Positions 54,252-63,074 of a stretch of 64,000 bases of DNA are shown one piece after another. Every line of letters starts with the position of its first letter. Position 1 is the stretch's first letter. The translations under genes and the position numbers were made by a program. Below the pieces are notes generated by a model that had not been told where the DNA came from, did not search any database, and worked only from the letters and a program-made list of their open reading frames with translations. This stretch comes from PHAA01 sp964457945 (GTDB taxonomy: Bacteria > Bacillota > Syntrophomonadia > Syntrophomonadales > Syntrophomonadaceae). The DNA is taken from positions 26,416 through 90,415 of the forward strand of contig CAYWFX010000008.1 of NCBI GenBank assembly GCA_964457945.1, read 5' to 3'.

Positions 54252-54818
54252 ATGGAGAAGAAGGAGCTTATCCGTTTATCGGCGACAAAAATCTTTGCCA
54301 AAGAGGGCTTTTGCAAAACAAAGATCAAAGCTATAGCGGAAGATGCTAAAATCGCTGTCGGGACCGTATATATTTATTTTGAAAATAAAGATGGAATTCT
54401 GGACTATATTTTTGAGGCACAGCATGAAAAAATAGTTGCTTTCAGCGAAGAACTCGAGAAAAAGAATATATCTCCATTAGATAAGCTCAAGAAGCTATTG
54501 GAATTCCACTTCAAACAATTAGAGGATAATCCGGACTTAGCAAAGGTATTAGTGCAGGAAGGCAGGGGGCCACCTGCAAATGAATTGCAGTGGATAAAAA
54601 ATGATTCTATTGGTGTACCGGAGATATTTTATAAAATGCTGGATGAATCAAAACAAAAAGGGGAAATCAGGGATATCGATACAGAGCTTTTGGGGGCAAT
54701 TATTTTTCTAATTGGCAGAGAAACAGGGTATTTGTTGCTGGTTAAGGGAAAAAATGACCAACAGTATAACGTATTTAAGGAGCTGGTTACATTCATTATT
54801 AACGGGATTAAGATATGA
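54252..54818 (+). CDS. TetR/AcrR family regulator upstream of the adhesin genes
   Basis: This 188-residue protein has an N-terminal helix-turn-helix (about residues 8-52: A-T-K-I-F-A-K-E-G-F, I-A-E-D-A-K-I-A-V-G-T-V-Y-I-Y-F-E-N-K). The C-terminal helical domain resembles fatty-acid-type TetR regulators. It ends 28 bp before the first adhesin gene and may control the surface-protein cluster. ATG 54252 has AGGAG 11 nt upstream. The longer frame to 54180 adds residues before the DNA-binding domain without signals. Confidence 0.88.
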   Translation: MEKKELIRLSATKIFAKEGFCKTKIKAIAEDAKIAVGTVYIYFENKDGILDYIFEAQHEKIVAFSEELEKKNISPLDKLKKLLEFHFKQLEDNPDLAKVLVQEGRGPPANELQWIKNDSIGVPEIFYKMLDESKQKGEIRDIDTELLGAIIFLIGRETGYLLLVKGKNDQQYNVFKELVTFIINGIKI

Positions 54819-54846
54819 ATTTGAATAGAGAGGAGTGAATGAATTT

Positions 54847-57527
54847 ATGAAAAAACCTAATAAGATGCGATTTATGTCATTACTGCTAACGCTAACATTG
54901 GTATTTATGATGGCGATACCTGCAATGACTATGGCAGCAGTCTCCCCACTGCCAGTGAACCTCGGAACGGCAGTCAATTTTGCGGTTCTAGCTGGGTCGA
55001 CAATCACCAATACCGGACTGACCACAATCAGCGGAGATGTCGGGCTGGCTCCAGGTCTTGCAACTGATGTCACTGGGTTCCCGCCGGGGACAGTGTCCGG
55101 GACAATATATGCTGCTGATGCTGTCGCAACTGCGGCTAAGGCCGACCTGGTAACCGCGTATAACAATATTATCACCCTGCCGGTCGATGAAAACCTAACT
55201 GGTCAGGATCTAGGCGGATTAACGCGCACGACAGGCGTCTATCATTTTAACACGTCGGCTCAGTTGACAGGTTCTCTCACCCTTGATGGCAATTCCAGTG
55301 ATGTTTTCATCTTCCAGATAGGATCCACACTGACTACAGCAGCGAGTAGTAGTGTGAATCTCATCAATGGTGTCCTGCCAAGCAACGTCTTTTGGCAAGT
55401 TGGCAGTTCTGCAACGCTCGGAACAAACTCTACCTTTAAAGGAACAATTCTGGCAAATGCATCAATCACAGCTACTACCGGTGCAAATGTTACAGGCCGA
55501 TTGCTGGCCAGAAACGCAGCTGTCACGCTAGACACCAATACCATAACAAACCCAATAAACCCAACCTACACCGTAACCTTTGATAGCCAGGGTGGCAGTG
55601 CGGTAGCGGCGATAAGCGGTATCACTACTGGCGGAACCGTAACCCTACCAATAGTGCCAACAAAGGCAGGGAGTACCTTTGCCAGCTGGAACACAGCAGC
55701 CAATGGCAGTGGCACAGCATTTACGGCTGCTACGGCAGTAATAGCCAATATAACTGTATATGCTCAGTGGACACTAAACCCAACCTACACAGTAACCTTT
55801 AATAGCCAGGGTGGCAGTGCGGTAGCGGCGATAAGCGGTATCACTGGTGGTTCAACCACAGCGCTGCCAATAGCGCCAACAAAGGCAGGGATTAACTTTG
55901 CCGGCTGGAACACAGTGGCAGATGGCAGTGGCACAGCATTTACAGCCGCTACGGCAGTAATAGCCAATATAACTGTATATGCTCAGTGGACACTAAACCC
56001 AACCTACACAGTAACCTTTAATAGCCAGGGTGGCAGTGCGGTAGCGGCGATAAGCGGTATCACTGGTGGTTCAACCACAGCGCTGCCAATAGCGCCAACA
56101 AAGGCAGGGATTAACTTTGCCGGCTGGAACACAGTGGCAGATGGCAGTGGCACAGCATTTACAGCTGCTACGGCAGTAATAGCCAATATAACTGTATATG
56201 CGCAGTGGACACTAAACCCAACCTACACAGTAACCTTTAATAGCCAGGGTGGCAGTGCGGTAGCGGCGATAAGCGGTATCACTGGTGGTTCAACCACAGC
56301 GCTGCCAATAGCGCCAACAAAGGCAGGGATTAACTTTGCCGGCTGGAACACAGTGGCAGATGGCAGTGGCACAGCATTTACAGCTGCTACGGCAGTAATA
56401 GCCAATATAACTGTATATGCGCAGTGGACACTAAATGGTGGCGGCAGCGGTGGTNNNNNNNNNNNNNNNNNNNNNNNNNNNNNNNNNNNNNNNNNNNNNN
56501 NNNNNNNNNNNNNNNNNNNNNNNNNNNNNNNNNNNNNNNNNNNNNNNNNNNNNNAGCCAATATAACTGTATATGCGCAGTGGACACTAAATGGTGGCGGC
56601 AGCGGTGGTGGCGTTACAGTTTCGCACACTACTACCGTGCAGACAGGGAATAACATGGTAGTCACAGCCAACTCTGTGGTCTTGAACGGTGACATCACTT
56701 CAGACAACGGGTATGAAATCACTAACTATGGCTTCCTCTGGGGACCTAGTGCCAGCAATCTCACCAATAAGCTGGATGTGGGCACCGATAACCACTCCGG
56801 CGTCTTCACGGCTAACCTGGGCAACCTGACGACAGGTACGAGGTACTACTTCCAGGCCTTTGCCACAAATTCTCAAGGCACGGCAGACGGAGCTGTTCTG
56901 AGTTTCTCCACTACGGGAAGCCCACCGCCAACTACGCCAACTGCCCCGATTACGCCGATTACGCCGACTATGCCGACGGCATCGGTACTCTCAGATGTCT
57001 CCGCCTCCTACTGGGGAAACGAGGCCATCAGCAGCCTGAGCAGCAAGGGCATTGTCTCAGGTTATCCTGACGGAAGTTTTAAGCCGGATGACTCGATCAC
57101 CAGGGCCGAATTTGCTACCATCCTGGTGAAAGCCCTTGGGCTTAGCACGAGCGGAGTCACCGCCAAGTTTACGGACATTACGGAAGATTCCTGGTGCTAC
57201 GGAACCGTGAACGCCGCTGCTTCAGCAAGTCTGGTATCTGGCATAGACGGTAACCTGTTTGCTCCAAATGGCCTGATTACCAGAGAGCAGATAGCCGCGA
57301 TGGTAACCAAAGGTCTAGGGGACAAAACCCCTGTCACTGACGGCACCGAGCTGAATGCTTTCAGCGACAAATCAGCTGTCAGCAGTTGGGCCGTCTCTGG
57401 AATGGCCGAAGCTGTCAAAGCAGGTATCATCAGCATGAACGCTGATATGCTTGCTCCACAGGCTGACGCAACCAGGGTTCAGGCAGCGGTGATGATTTAC
57501 AAGATGCTCGCTGCCTTAGGCAAATAA
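54847..57527 (+). CDS. DUF3494 (ice-binding-like) adhesin with InlB B-repeats and SLH anchor
   Basis: A signal peptide (cleavage near T-M-A-A) is followed by a DUF3494 domain (about residues 37-235: F-A-V-L-A-G-S-T-I-T-N-T-G, V-F-I-F-Q-I-G-S-T-L, R-L-L-A-R-N-A-A-V-T-L). Four 73-residue InlB B-repeats (Y-T-V-T-F...V-Y-A-Q-W-T) come next, then G-G-G-S-G-G, an Fn3-like unit and three SLH domains (about 595-840) that bind secondary wall polymer. A 100-N gap (56455-56554) breaks the frame. Merging the 55-bp identical flanks restores one frame of about 841 residues. DUF3494 binds ice in some species and serves adhesion in others. Confidence 0.85.
55566..56440 (+). repeat. Four 219-bp tandem repeats inside the adhesin gene
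   Basis: Units start at 55566, 55785, 56004 and 56223. Units 2-4 are almost identical in DNA (single silent differences such as GCC/GCT and GCT/GCG), while unit 1 has diverged. This indicates recent duplication and likely copy-number variation. The assembly gap lies directly after the array. Confidence 0.9.
56455..56554. other. Assembly gap of 100 N, flanked by an identical 55-bp sequence
   Basis: Bases 56400-56454 and 56555-56609 are identical over 55 bp. The gap length is a placeholder, since 100 is not a multiple of 3 and the two sides are in different frames, but merging the copies gives an uninterrupted reading frame. Confidence 0.9.
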
Positions 57528-57697
57528 GCTTAATCCAGCGCTCAATACGACAGGCCAGTGAAAGACTTGGCAGTTGGATCCTCAGAGGAAATATGCGATA
57601 GGGTAAAAAATATTCATGATAAAACGGAATGTGTAACTTTAAAGGCTTTCAAACGGGATTAAAAGATGAATTTAAAGAGAGAGGATTGAGTGAATTT

Positions 57698-60096
57698 ATG
57701 AAAACACTTAATAAGATGCGATTTATATCATTACTACTAACACTATTATTGGTAGGTATGATGGCAGTACCTACAATAAGTATGGCAGCCCAACCGACAG
57801 TGAACCTCGGAACAACATCCACATTTGCTGTTTTGGCTGGCTCGACAATTACCAATACCGGAACAACCACAATCAATGGAGATGCTGGCGGAGATCTCGG
57901 GCTGTATCCAGGTACTGCGATCACCGGGCAGGCGAGCGTATCAGTAAGTGGGGCTGAACATCTGACTGATGCTGTCGCCAGGGTTGCCAAGGACGACCTG
58001 GTAACCGCATATGATGACGCTGCCGGAAGAACGCCTGTCACTCGTATTCCGACTGAGCTTGGTGGGACTACCTTGACTCCTGGCACTTACGATTCAGCCA
58101 GTGGCACTTTCGGGATAACTGGCACTCTAACTCTCGACGCCCAGGGCGACCCCAATGGCGTATTCGTATTTAAGACTGCCTCCACGCTTATCACAGCAGA
58201 TAACAGTAATATTAATCTAATCAACAGTGCTCGATACTGCCGAACCTTTTGGAAGGTAGGAAGTTCCGCGACCTTAGGAACAAACTCTCATTTTGTAGGA
58301 CACATCTTCGCATTGACATCCATCACTGCGAAGAATGGTGCGACGGTACAAGGACAGTTGTTGGCACGAAATGGCGCAGTCACGCTAGATACCAATACCA
58401 TCACCAATGGATTTTGTGCGACCATAGCGGTCCCAGCGGTTCCAGCAGTACCAGCGGTACCAGCGGTACCAGCGGTACCAGCAGTACCAGCTACTCTTCA
58501 TATAATTAAGCATGTTATAAATAATAATGGTCGCACAGCAGTTGCGCCTAACTTTAACCTGCACGTAAAGACTTCCGGTAGTGACGTTGCCGCAAGCCCA
58601 GCACCTGGTTCTGAAATTGGAACTACCTATACCTTGGCTGCAGGTACTTATGTAGTCAGCGAAGATGCTTTTGCCGGATATACCGCAAGTTATAGCGGGG
58701 GTAATTCGGTTGGCAGTGGCACTATCACTTTAGCATCTGGTGCTAACAAAACCATAACGATTACTAACGATGATAATCCAATTCCGCCGGGCTCAGCCAC
58801 CCTTCGTGTAATAAAGCATGTTATCAATGATAATGGTCGTTCAGCAGTTGCTGCTAACTTCAACCTGCAAGTAAAGACTTCTGGTGGTGTAGTTGCGGCA
58901 GGTCCAGCACCTGGTTCTGAAATTGGAACTCCCTACACGTTGGCTGCGGGTACTTATATAGTTAGCGAAGACACTTTTGCTGGATATACCGTAAGTTACA
59001 GCGGGGATAGTGATGCTAGTGGCAATATCATTTTGGCTGCTGGAGCTAACAAAACCGTAACGATTACTAACAATGACATTCCAATTCCGCCAAGCGGTAG
59101 CGGAGGGGGAGGTTCAACCCTGATACCGCCATTGATCAACGTTATAAAAACCCCAGAACCGCTGGCATTGACTTCTGGACAGGGATTGGTGACGTACACC
59201 TATAAAGTAAACAACCCCGGTACGGTTGCATTAAGCAATGTAAGTGTCACCGATGATAAAGTCAGTCCGGTGAACTATGTTTCCGGTGACGTTAACGCTG
59301 ACAACCTGCTCCAANNNNNNNNNNNNNNNNNNNNNNNNNNNNNNNNNNNNNNNNNNNNNNNNNNNNNNNNNNNNNNNNNNNNNNNNNNNNNNNNNNNNNN
59401 NNNNNNNNNNNNNNAGTCAGTCCGGTGAACTATGTTTCCGGTGACGTTAACGCTGACAACCTGCTCCAAACCGATGAGATATGGATCTATACCAGCCAGA
59501 TGAATCTCAATGCAACTACGACGAATACCGCCACGGCCAAAGGCAGCGCCAATGGTATGACAGCTAATGATACTGCGTTAGCCACAGTTGTAGTAACTGA
59601 CACACCGACTGCTACAGTCTATCCACCATTGATCAACGTTGTAAAAACCCCAGAACCGCTGGCATTGACTTCTGGACAGGGATTGGTGACGTACACCTAT
59701 AAAGTAAACAACCCCGGTACGGTTGCATTAAGCAATGTAAGTGTCACCGATGATAAAGTCAGTCCGGTGAACTATGTTTCCGGTGACGTTAACGCTGACA
59801 ACCTGCTCCAACCCAATGAGATATGGATCTACACCAGCCAGACCAATCTCAATGTAACTACGACGAACACCGCCACGGCCCAAGGCAGCGCCAATGGTAT
59901 GACAGCCACCGATATCGCGTTGGCTACAGTCGTTGTAACCCCCCTACAACCACCTACTCCGAAATTTCCTCAAGCGGGGACTGGGCTTAGTGAGCAAAAC
60001 GTTTCATGGCTTATACCGGTCGGTGTCTTCGCAATGGGGCTGCTCTTAATTACCTTCCCTGTGATAAGACGCCGCATATCATCGTTCAAGCGATGA
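57698..60096 (+). CDS. DUF3494 adhesin with prealbumin-like and DUF11-like repeats and a sortase signal
   Basis: After the signal peptide comes a DUF3494 domain (about residues 27-240) paralogous to that of the preceding gene. Then come seven V-P-A triplets, two roughly 95-residue prealbumin-like repeats (I-K-H-V-I-N...Y-T-L-A-A-G-T-Y, T-I-T-N), and two DUF11-like repeats (I-N-V-I-K-T-P-E-P, Y-K-V-N-N-P-G-T). The C-terminus is a wall-sorting signal: F-P-Q-A-G-T-G, a hydrophobic helix and R-R-R-I-S-S-F-K-R. A 100-N gap (59315-59414) interrupts it; merging the 55-bp flanks gives about 747 residues in one frame. Its stop overlaps the sortase ATG. Confidence 0.85.
58427..58491 (+). repeat. 9-bp tandem repeat encoding Val-Pro-Ala
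   Basis: Seven units of GCGGTACCA-type sequence encode a short Val-Pro-Ala linker between the DUF3494 domain and the prealbumin-like repeats. The near-identical units make length variation by slippage likely without loss of frame. Confidence 0.8.
59127..59811 (+). repeat. Near-identical DUF11-like repeats around the second gap
   Basis: About 185 bp at 59127-59314 recur at 59628-59811 with very few changes. The true copy number is uncertain because the assembly gap falls inside. Confidence 0.85.
59315..59414. other. Assembly gap of 100 N, flanked by an identical 55-bp sequence
   Basis: Bases 59260-59314 and 59415-59469 are identical over 55 bp, and the same 55 bp occur a third time at 59757-59811. 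The placeholder length shifts the frame, which merging restores. Confidence 0.9.
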
Positions 60097-60788
60097 GCAG
60101 CAACAAGAACCTCGAGACGATTGATCGACTGGAGCATAGCTTCACAAATTTATTGAAAACTACTTGGTCATGGAAAAGGCTACTCAGACGAGCACTGATA
60201 ATAGTTGCCCTGGTATCGTTTGCATATTACATGTTTTCTCTTTCTCAATTTGCTAGTTTTCAACCTGCTAGGGGTTTCATCGAACCACCAGTATCGCAGA
60301 GCCAGCTTCAGAGCACTGCAATCCTTGAGACAGAACAGGCGAACATTGGGCTTCCGATACGTCTAAAGATTCCAGGGATAAACGTCGATGCAGCCATCGA
60401 GTATGTGGGCCTTACTCCTAATGGAGAAATGGGGGTACCGAGCAAGCTGGTCGACGCAGCTTGGTACAACCTGGGGCCACGTCCTGGGCAGAAGGGTAAT
60501 GCTGTAATTGACGGTCACCTGAGCAGTAGAACATGGGTACCGGCGGTGTTTGATCATTTAGATGATCTCCTTGTCGGGGACAATCTGTATATCGAAGACG
60601 ACCAGGGAAGAATTATTTCATTTATAGTTCGAGAGATCCGCACCTATGATTCAGAAGAGGATGCTAGTGACATTTTTAGTCTGAGCGAAGGTATACATCT
60701 CAATATTATTACCTGCAGTGGTGATTGGGATAAAGTTCAAAAAAGCTTTAACAAACGGTTGGTAATATTTGCTGACGTCGTGCTTTAG
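60093..60788 (+). CDS. Sortase, probably dedicated to the preceding adhesin
   Basis: This 231-residue membrane-anchored transpeptidase has an N-terminal helix (about residues 31-50). The sortase barrel holds the catalytic triad: His in V-I-D-G-H-L-S-S (about 139), Cys in I-I-T-C-S-G-D-W-D (about 207) and Arg in N-K-R-L-V-I-F (about 221). It would cleave the sorting signal of the adjacent adhesin and attach it to the wall. The layout suits small class D/E-type sortases. The ATG overlaps the adhesin stop (ATGA) and has no ribosome binding site of its own, so translation is coupled. Confidence 0.9.
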   Translation: MSSNKNLETIDRLEHSFTNLLKTTWSWKRLLRRALIIVALVSFAYYMFSLSQFASFQPARGFIEPPVSQSQLQSTAILETEQANIGLPIRLKIPGINVDAAIEYVGLTPNGEMGVPSKLVDAAWYNLGPRPGQKGNAVIDGHLSSRTWVPAVFDHLDDLLVGDNLYIEDDQGRIISFIVREIRTYDSEEDASDIFSLSEGIHLNIITCSGDWDKVQKSFNKRLVIFADVVL

Positions 60789-60798
60789 TTTTGATAAA

Positions 60799-61258
60799 TA
60801 AATAAGGAGGGTTTCATAATGATTATAAGAGATTTACTAGACTTGGTAAGTAAGGAAAAAAGAAAGAGAGCGAGAGTAAAAGTAGTGCAGAAGGTTGCCG
60901 TGGGAATGGGTATCGTAGCCGTAGTAGGTGTAGCAACAGGAATTCTTTTGGCTCCCAAGGCGGGAAAGGAAACACGAGAAGATTTGAAACGAAAAGCTGA
61001 AAACACTGTAGAGACCATCAAGGACACAGTTCAGAAGCAGGTAGAGACGGTGAAGGATTCCGCGACTCATGCTGTGCAGGAAGTAACTAATATCATCAAA
61101 GAGGTTCATGGAAAAACAGAAGGTGTAAAAAAGGACATTAAGAACGGCAGCCACGAAATTGCACAGGATATTTATAAAACTGCTGAAAATATTTCGAAGG
61201 AGCTTAATAAAGCTGTAAAGTGAGGCACATTATGGTAGTTAAATTTACATTAAAGGAT
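60799..61258 (+). repeat. Segmental duplication, copy 1 (YtxH gene plus start of the next gene)
   Basis: This stretch matches about 61525-61988 throughout: the ribosome binding site, the whole YtxH gene, GTAAAGTGAGG at its end and the first codons of the downstream gene (M-V-V-K-F-T-L against M-V-I-Q-F-T-L). Confidence 0.75.
60819..61223 (+). CDS. YtxH domain protein, copy 1
   Basis: This 134-residue protein has a single hydrophobic segment (about residues 26-45) ending in T-G-I-L-L-A-P-K-A-G-K-E-T-R, the YtxH/GvpP signature. A long charged amphipathic helix follows (residues 50-134) with repeated V-K/E-T-V-K-D. YtxH proteins are small membrane-tethered coiled coils linked to envelope stress; their biochemical role is unknown. 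AAGGAGG lies upstream of ATG 60819. It follows the sortase by 30 bp. Confidence 0.85.
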   Translation: MIIRDLLDLVSKEKRKRARVKVVQKVAVGMGIVAVVGVATGILLAPKAGKETREDLKRKAENTVETIKDTVQKQVETVKDSATHAVQEVTNIIKEVHGKTEGVKKDIKNGSHEIAQDIYKTAENISKELNKAVK

Positions 61259-61480
61259 CTAAAGAATTATAAAGATGGCAGGAAAAAGGCAGAAAATTAC
61301 GGTAAGATATTTATTTTGAAAAACAACCAACCGGATGCAGCATTGTTGTCTATTAATAAATATAAAAGGCTTTTAGTGTTTATCGAGTATCTGGAAAGTC
61401 TTGAGGCAAAAGAAAAGGCAAGGGTTATTGAGTTTTTACCAAAGGAAGGAAATAGGAAAAGATGTGCATTGACTATTTAA
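61232..61480 (+). CDS. Small protein resembling Phd/YefM-type antitoxins
   Basis: This 82-residue protein has K-I-F-I-L-K-N-N-Q-P-D-A-A-L-L-S-I near residues 28-44 and a following helix, Y-K-R-L-L. That is the pattern of the Phd/YefM antitoxin dimerisation strand (x-N-x-P-x-A-V-L-L-S). No toxin gene follows, and the first ten residues match those of the membrane protein at 61958 because of the local duplication. It may be an orphan antitoxin-like protein. ATG 61232 has GAGG 6 nt upstream; a GTG at 61220 overlaps the preceding stop. Confidence 0.55.
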   Translation: MVVKFTLKDLKNYKDGRKKAENYGKIFILKNNQPDAALLSINKYKRLLVFIEYLESLEAKEKARVIEFLPKEGNRKRCALTI

Positions 61481-61524
61481 TACCCAGGTTTAATTAAAAG
61501 AATGAGGTTTGAATGATTGTAAGT

Positions 61525-61988
61525 CAATAAATATGGAGGTTTTCATAATGATTATAAGAGATTTGTTAGACTTGGCAAGCCAGGAGAAAAGAAAGAGAGA
61601 AAGAATACAAGTAGCGCAGAAATTCGCTGTAGGAATAGGCGTAGCAGCCACTGTAGGTGCAGCAACAGGAATTCTTTTGGCTCCCAAGTCGGGAAAGGAA
61701 ACACGAAAAGATTTGAAGAAAAAAGCTGTAAATACTGTAGAAGCCGTCAAGGATAAAGTCCAGAAGAAGGCAGAGACGGTGAAGGAATCTGCGGCTCATG
61801 CTGCGCAGGAAGCATCTAATATAGTCAAAGACGTTCATGGAAAAATAGAAAGTGTCAAAAAGGACATTAAGGATGGGTACCATGAAACACAGGATTCATA
61901 AAATTGCTGAAAAAATTGCGAATGAAATTAATAACTCTGTAAAGTGAGGAAGACAATATGGTAATTCAATTTACATTACAGAATCTAA
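61525..61988 (+). repeat. Segmental duplication, copy 2
   Basis: This is the second copy of the YtxH segment described at 60799-61258. It is joined here to a different downstream gene body. Confidence 0.75.
61548..61901 (+). CDS. YtxH domain protein, copy 2, frameshifted at its end
   Basis: This 117-residue paralogue of the protein at 60819 is about 70% identical up to H-E-T-Q-D-S, where it stops early. The sequence lost a few bases relative to copy 1, with a net shift near 61896. The missing tail is still present one frame over (H-K-I-A-E-K-I-A-N-E-I-N-N-S-V-K, ending at the TGA near 61947). The protein keeps its membrane segment and most of its helix and may still work. GGAGG precedes ATG 61548. 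Confidence 0.82.
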   Translation: MIIRDLLDLASQEKRKRERIQVAQKFAVGIGVAATVGAATGILLAPKSGKETRKDLKKKAVNTVEAVKDKVQKKAETVKESAAHAAQEASNIVKDVHGKIESVKKDIKDGYHETQDS

Positions 61989-62413
61989 TGCTTTTTTTGG
62001 TTTGTGCAGTAGGAATTGCAGCAGGGATTCTTTTGCTTCCTATACTTTGGAATATAAAAAAAGTGGTAGATATCTTGCGCATCCTGGTAGAAACCAATCA
62101 GGAATTTATTAATAAAACTTTCAGAACAATGCCGGGAACTTTTGAGAATATGGGACAAATCAGCAGTAATGTCAGAGAGACTACAGATCAGCTCAAAATT
62201 TCGGTTCCAGTGATTTTACAAGAAGTTGAGTATGTTACCAATGCGGCAAAGGGAAGCATTGAAATGGCAGGTGTTGTGATGGAAAATATGGGTTCCGGAA
62301 TTAATGAAACTATAGCTGCTTACAAGAAAGATACCCCTGATTTTATGGCTTATTTTAACATCTTTGAGGAAGTATTGCAAATCATATACCGCACTTTTTC
62401 TTCCAGCAAGTAG
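61958..62413 (+). CDS. Small membrane-anchored helical protein (DUF948-like)
   Basis: This 151-residue protein has one N-terminal membrane helix (about residues 10-32), then L-W-N-I-K-K-V-V-D-I-L-R. A long helical part follows with N-V-R-E-T-T-D-Q-L-K, a layout like the DUF948 general-stress proteins that accompany ytxH in Bacillus. Function is unknown. GTGAGG precedes ATG 61958. The operon context with YtxH supports an envelope-stress role. Confidence 0.65.
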   Translation: MVIQFTLQNLMLFLVCAVGIAAGILLLPILWNIKKVVDILRILVETNQEFINKTFRTMPGTFENMGQISSNVRETTDQLKISVPVILQEVEYVTNAAKGSIEMAGVVMENMGSGINETIAAYKKDTPDFMAYFNIFEEVLQIIYRTFSSSK

Positions 62414-62452
62414 ACTTGCTGGGCAACTTTAATATAGGAAGGATGATACAGC

Positions 62453-62602
62453 ATGTTGTGGACAATCGCAACAATTCTCATTGTTTTATGGGTTCTTGGC
62501 CTGGTTACTGCGTATACTATGGGCGGATTTATTCATATTCTTCTCGTAATTGCCATTGTTATAGTTTTGGTAAGAATAATTAGTGGAAATAGGATAGTTT
62601 AG
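62453..62602 (+). CDS. lmo0937-family small membrane protein
   Basis: This 49-residue protein has two membrane helices separated by Y-T-M-G-G-F-I-H-I-L-L. It begins M-L-W-T-I-A-T-I-L and ends V-R-I-I-S-G-N, the hallmark of the short lmo0937/DUF5670 family. Function is unknown; it often sits with stress genes. AGGAAGG lies upstream of ATG 62453. It fills the gap between the DUF948-like gene and yggT. Confidence 0.82.
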   Translation: MLWTIATILIVLWVLGLVTAYTMGGFIHILLVIAIVIVLVRIISGNRIV

Positions 62603-62694
62603 CAGACGAGCTTTATTAGAAAAATCACCTGACATCAGGTGTTCAGCAGCAAAGTATCATATAGATAGTAAATCAACCAAATAGGAGGAAAACA

Positions 62695-63033
62695 ATGGGA
62701 GTAAGTAGAGTTTACAGATCCCCCGAGAAAAATTTGAAATTCGCAAAGATAGTTTATTATATACTCGGTGTCCTTGAAACTCTTTTTGCCTTACGTCTTA
62801 TTTTTAAGTTTCTTGGCGCTAATCCCGGGAGCACGTTTGTATCACTTATCTATACGAGTTCAGGAGCCTTCTTGGCTCCTTTTAGTAATATTTTTAGAAG
62901 TGCTGTAAATAAAGGGATAGAAACCAGGTCAGTTCTGGAGCCTTCCACCATTATAGCCATGATTGTTTATGCGCTTATTGCATATGGAGTTGTAAGGTTA
63001 ATTGAAATCTACGAAACTCCTAAGGATAAATGA
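62695..63033 (+). CDS. YggT family membrane protein
   Basis: This 112-residue protein has two main hydrophobic segments (about residues 20-40 and 82-103). F-A-L-R-L-I-F-K-F-L-G-A-N-P lies at the end of the first and a conserved region follows (F-L-A-P-F-S-N-I-F). YggT proteins are small membrane proteins of unclear role, linked to ion handling and to division-site genes in other bacteria. AGGAGG precedes ATG 62695. Confidence 0.75.
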   Translation: MGVSRVYRSPEKNLKFAKIVYYILGVLETLFALRLIFKFLGANPGSTFVSLIYTSSGAFLAPFSNIFRSAVNKGIETRSVLEPSTIIAMIVYALIAYGVVRLIEIYETPKDK

Positions 63034-63074
63034 TCCTATTGGTGTACCAACAGTTGGACAAAAGAGGGGAGATA

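Noticed and set aside
55785..56405. Identical 60-codon minus-strand frames repeated three times
   Set aside because: They are shadows of the 219-bp coding repeats, not genes.
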